The notes under the pieces are model-generated. The model was not told the DNA's origin. It saw only the letters and a program-made list of their open reading frames with translations, and did not search any database. A stretch of 64,000 bases of DNA, taken from contig NZ_JAFVMF010000016.1 in the NCBI RefSeq assembly GCF_017377715.1, forward strand, positions 43,632 to 107,631, in the 5' to 3' direction. Source of the stretch: Acetobacter sacchari. GTDB lineage: Bacteria > Pseudomonadota > Alphaproteobacteria > Acetobacterales > Acetobacteraceae. Position numbers and translations under genes: made by a program. Below, one piece after another: positions 63,941 through 64,000 of the stretch (within the stretch, counting starts at the first letter, position 1; every line of letters begins with the position of its first letter).

Positions 63941-64000
63941 TTACGCGCTCTGGGTTATGTTTGAGTTGATACCGAGAGCGTTGAGTGCGGTTTTGACGAT
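63941..64000 (-). CDS. C-terminal end of an upstream gene, possibly dxs
   Basis: The last 19 codons of a minus-strand gene enter from the right edge: IVKTALNALGINSNITQSA and TAA at 63941-63943. The IV-x2-ALxALG pattern resembles the C-terminus of 1-deoxy-D-xylulose-5-phosphate synthase, and dxs commonly precedes tlyA. Too little is visible to be sure. Confidence 0.5.
   Translation of the reverse strand: MVKTALNALGINSNITQSA

Overview
The window is high-GC bacterial DNA, densely packed with housekeeping and metabolic genes. It reads as an alphaproteobacterium of the acetic acid bacteria (Acetobacteraceae). The strongest evidence is a periplasmic three-gene molybdenum/Fe-S/tri-haem aldehyde dehydrogenase (aldFGH type), a mannitol 2-dehydrogenase, a glycerol regulon, cydDC, and a PhyR/NepR/EcfG general stress module. 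I cannot resolve the genus. No rRNA, tRNA, insertion sequence or CRISPR array was seen.

Layout. 1-1.8 kb: a TonB-dependent receptor cut by the left edge. 2.5-9.8 kb: TSUP exporter, lepA, M3 oligopeptidase, ABC1/UbiB-type kinase and an LpxL-like acyltransferase. 10-13.2 kb: a small conserved unknown, an acuR-acuI pair with a perfect 14-bp operator, and a glycine-zipper lipoprotein. 13.2-17.5 kb (minus): rpsB-tsf-recO, a Rieske oxygenase and a small unknown. 17.6-28.4 kb (minus): dnaE, then the glycerol unit glpR-glpD-glpF-glpK with two GlpR operators, recQ and an OmpA-like lipoprotein. 28.5-32 kb: cydDC. 32.1-36.7 kb: a sensor kinase, NepR, two ECF sigma factors and divergent PhyR. 36.8-40.7 kb: uup and an AT-richer glycosyltransferase-like gene. 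40.9-43.3 kb: a two-gene operon of DUF2252 and a class II cyclic-nucleotide phosphodiesterase. 43.5-51.1 kb: htpG, DUF2891 and aldFGH. 51.5-53.8 kb: mannitol dehydrogenase, and rpmI-rplT with a textbook terminator. 54.1-59.5 kb: a TetR/FAD-monooxygenase pair, yciA, hisI, ygfZ and rlmN. 59.7-61.3 kb: an XRE-cupin regulator with GNAT and YdcZ-type transporter genes. 61.6-63.2 kb: a compact AT-richer island with a BPSL0067-family amidase-like effector, its STY0301-family partner, and the remnant of an L,D-transpeptidase-like gene next to a small secreted protein. 63.2-64 kb: tlyA and the tail of an upstream gene, probably dxs.

How the genes work together. GlpF imports glycerol, GlpK phosphorylates it and GlpD oxidises it at the membrane; GlpR probably represses the unit from two sites flanking the glpR-glpD gap. 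AldFGH oxidises aldehyde in the periplasm and passes electrons to the quinone pool. CydDC supports assembly of bd-type oxidase and periplasmic redox balance. The stress locus has the parts of alphaproteobacterial partner switching (kinase, PhyR, NepR, EcfG), but with two sigma factors and NepR encoded downstream of a sigma gene.

The least ordinary parts are the effector/immunity-like island (61.6-63.2 kb), the stress locus architecture, the AT-richer glycosyltransferase-like gene (39.2-40.7 kb), the PDE-DUF2252 operon, and several strong palindromes just upstream of start codons.
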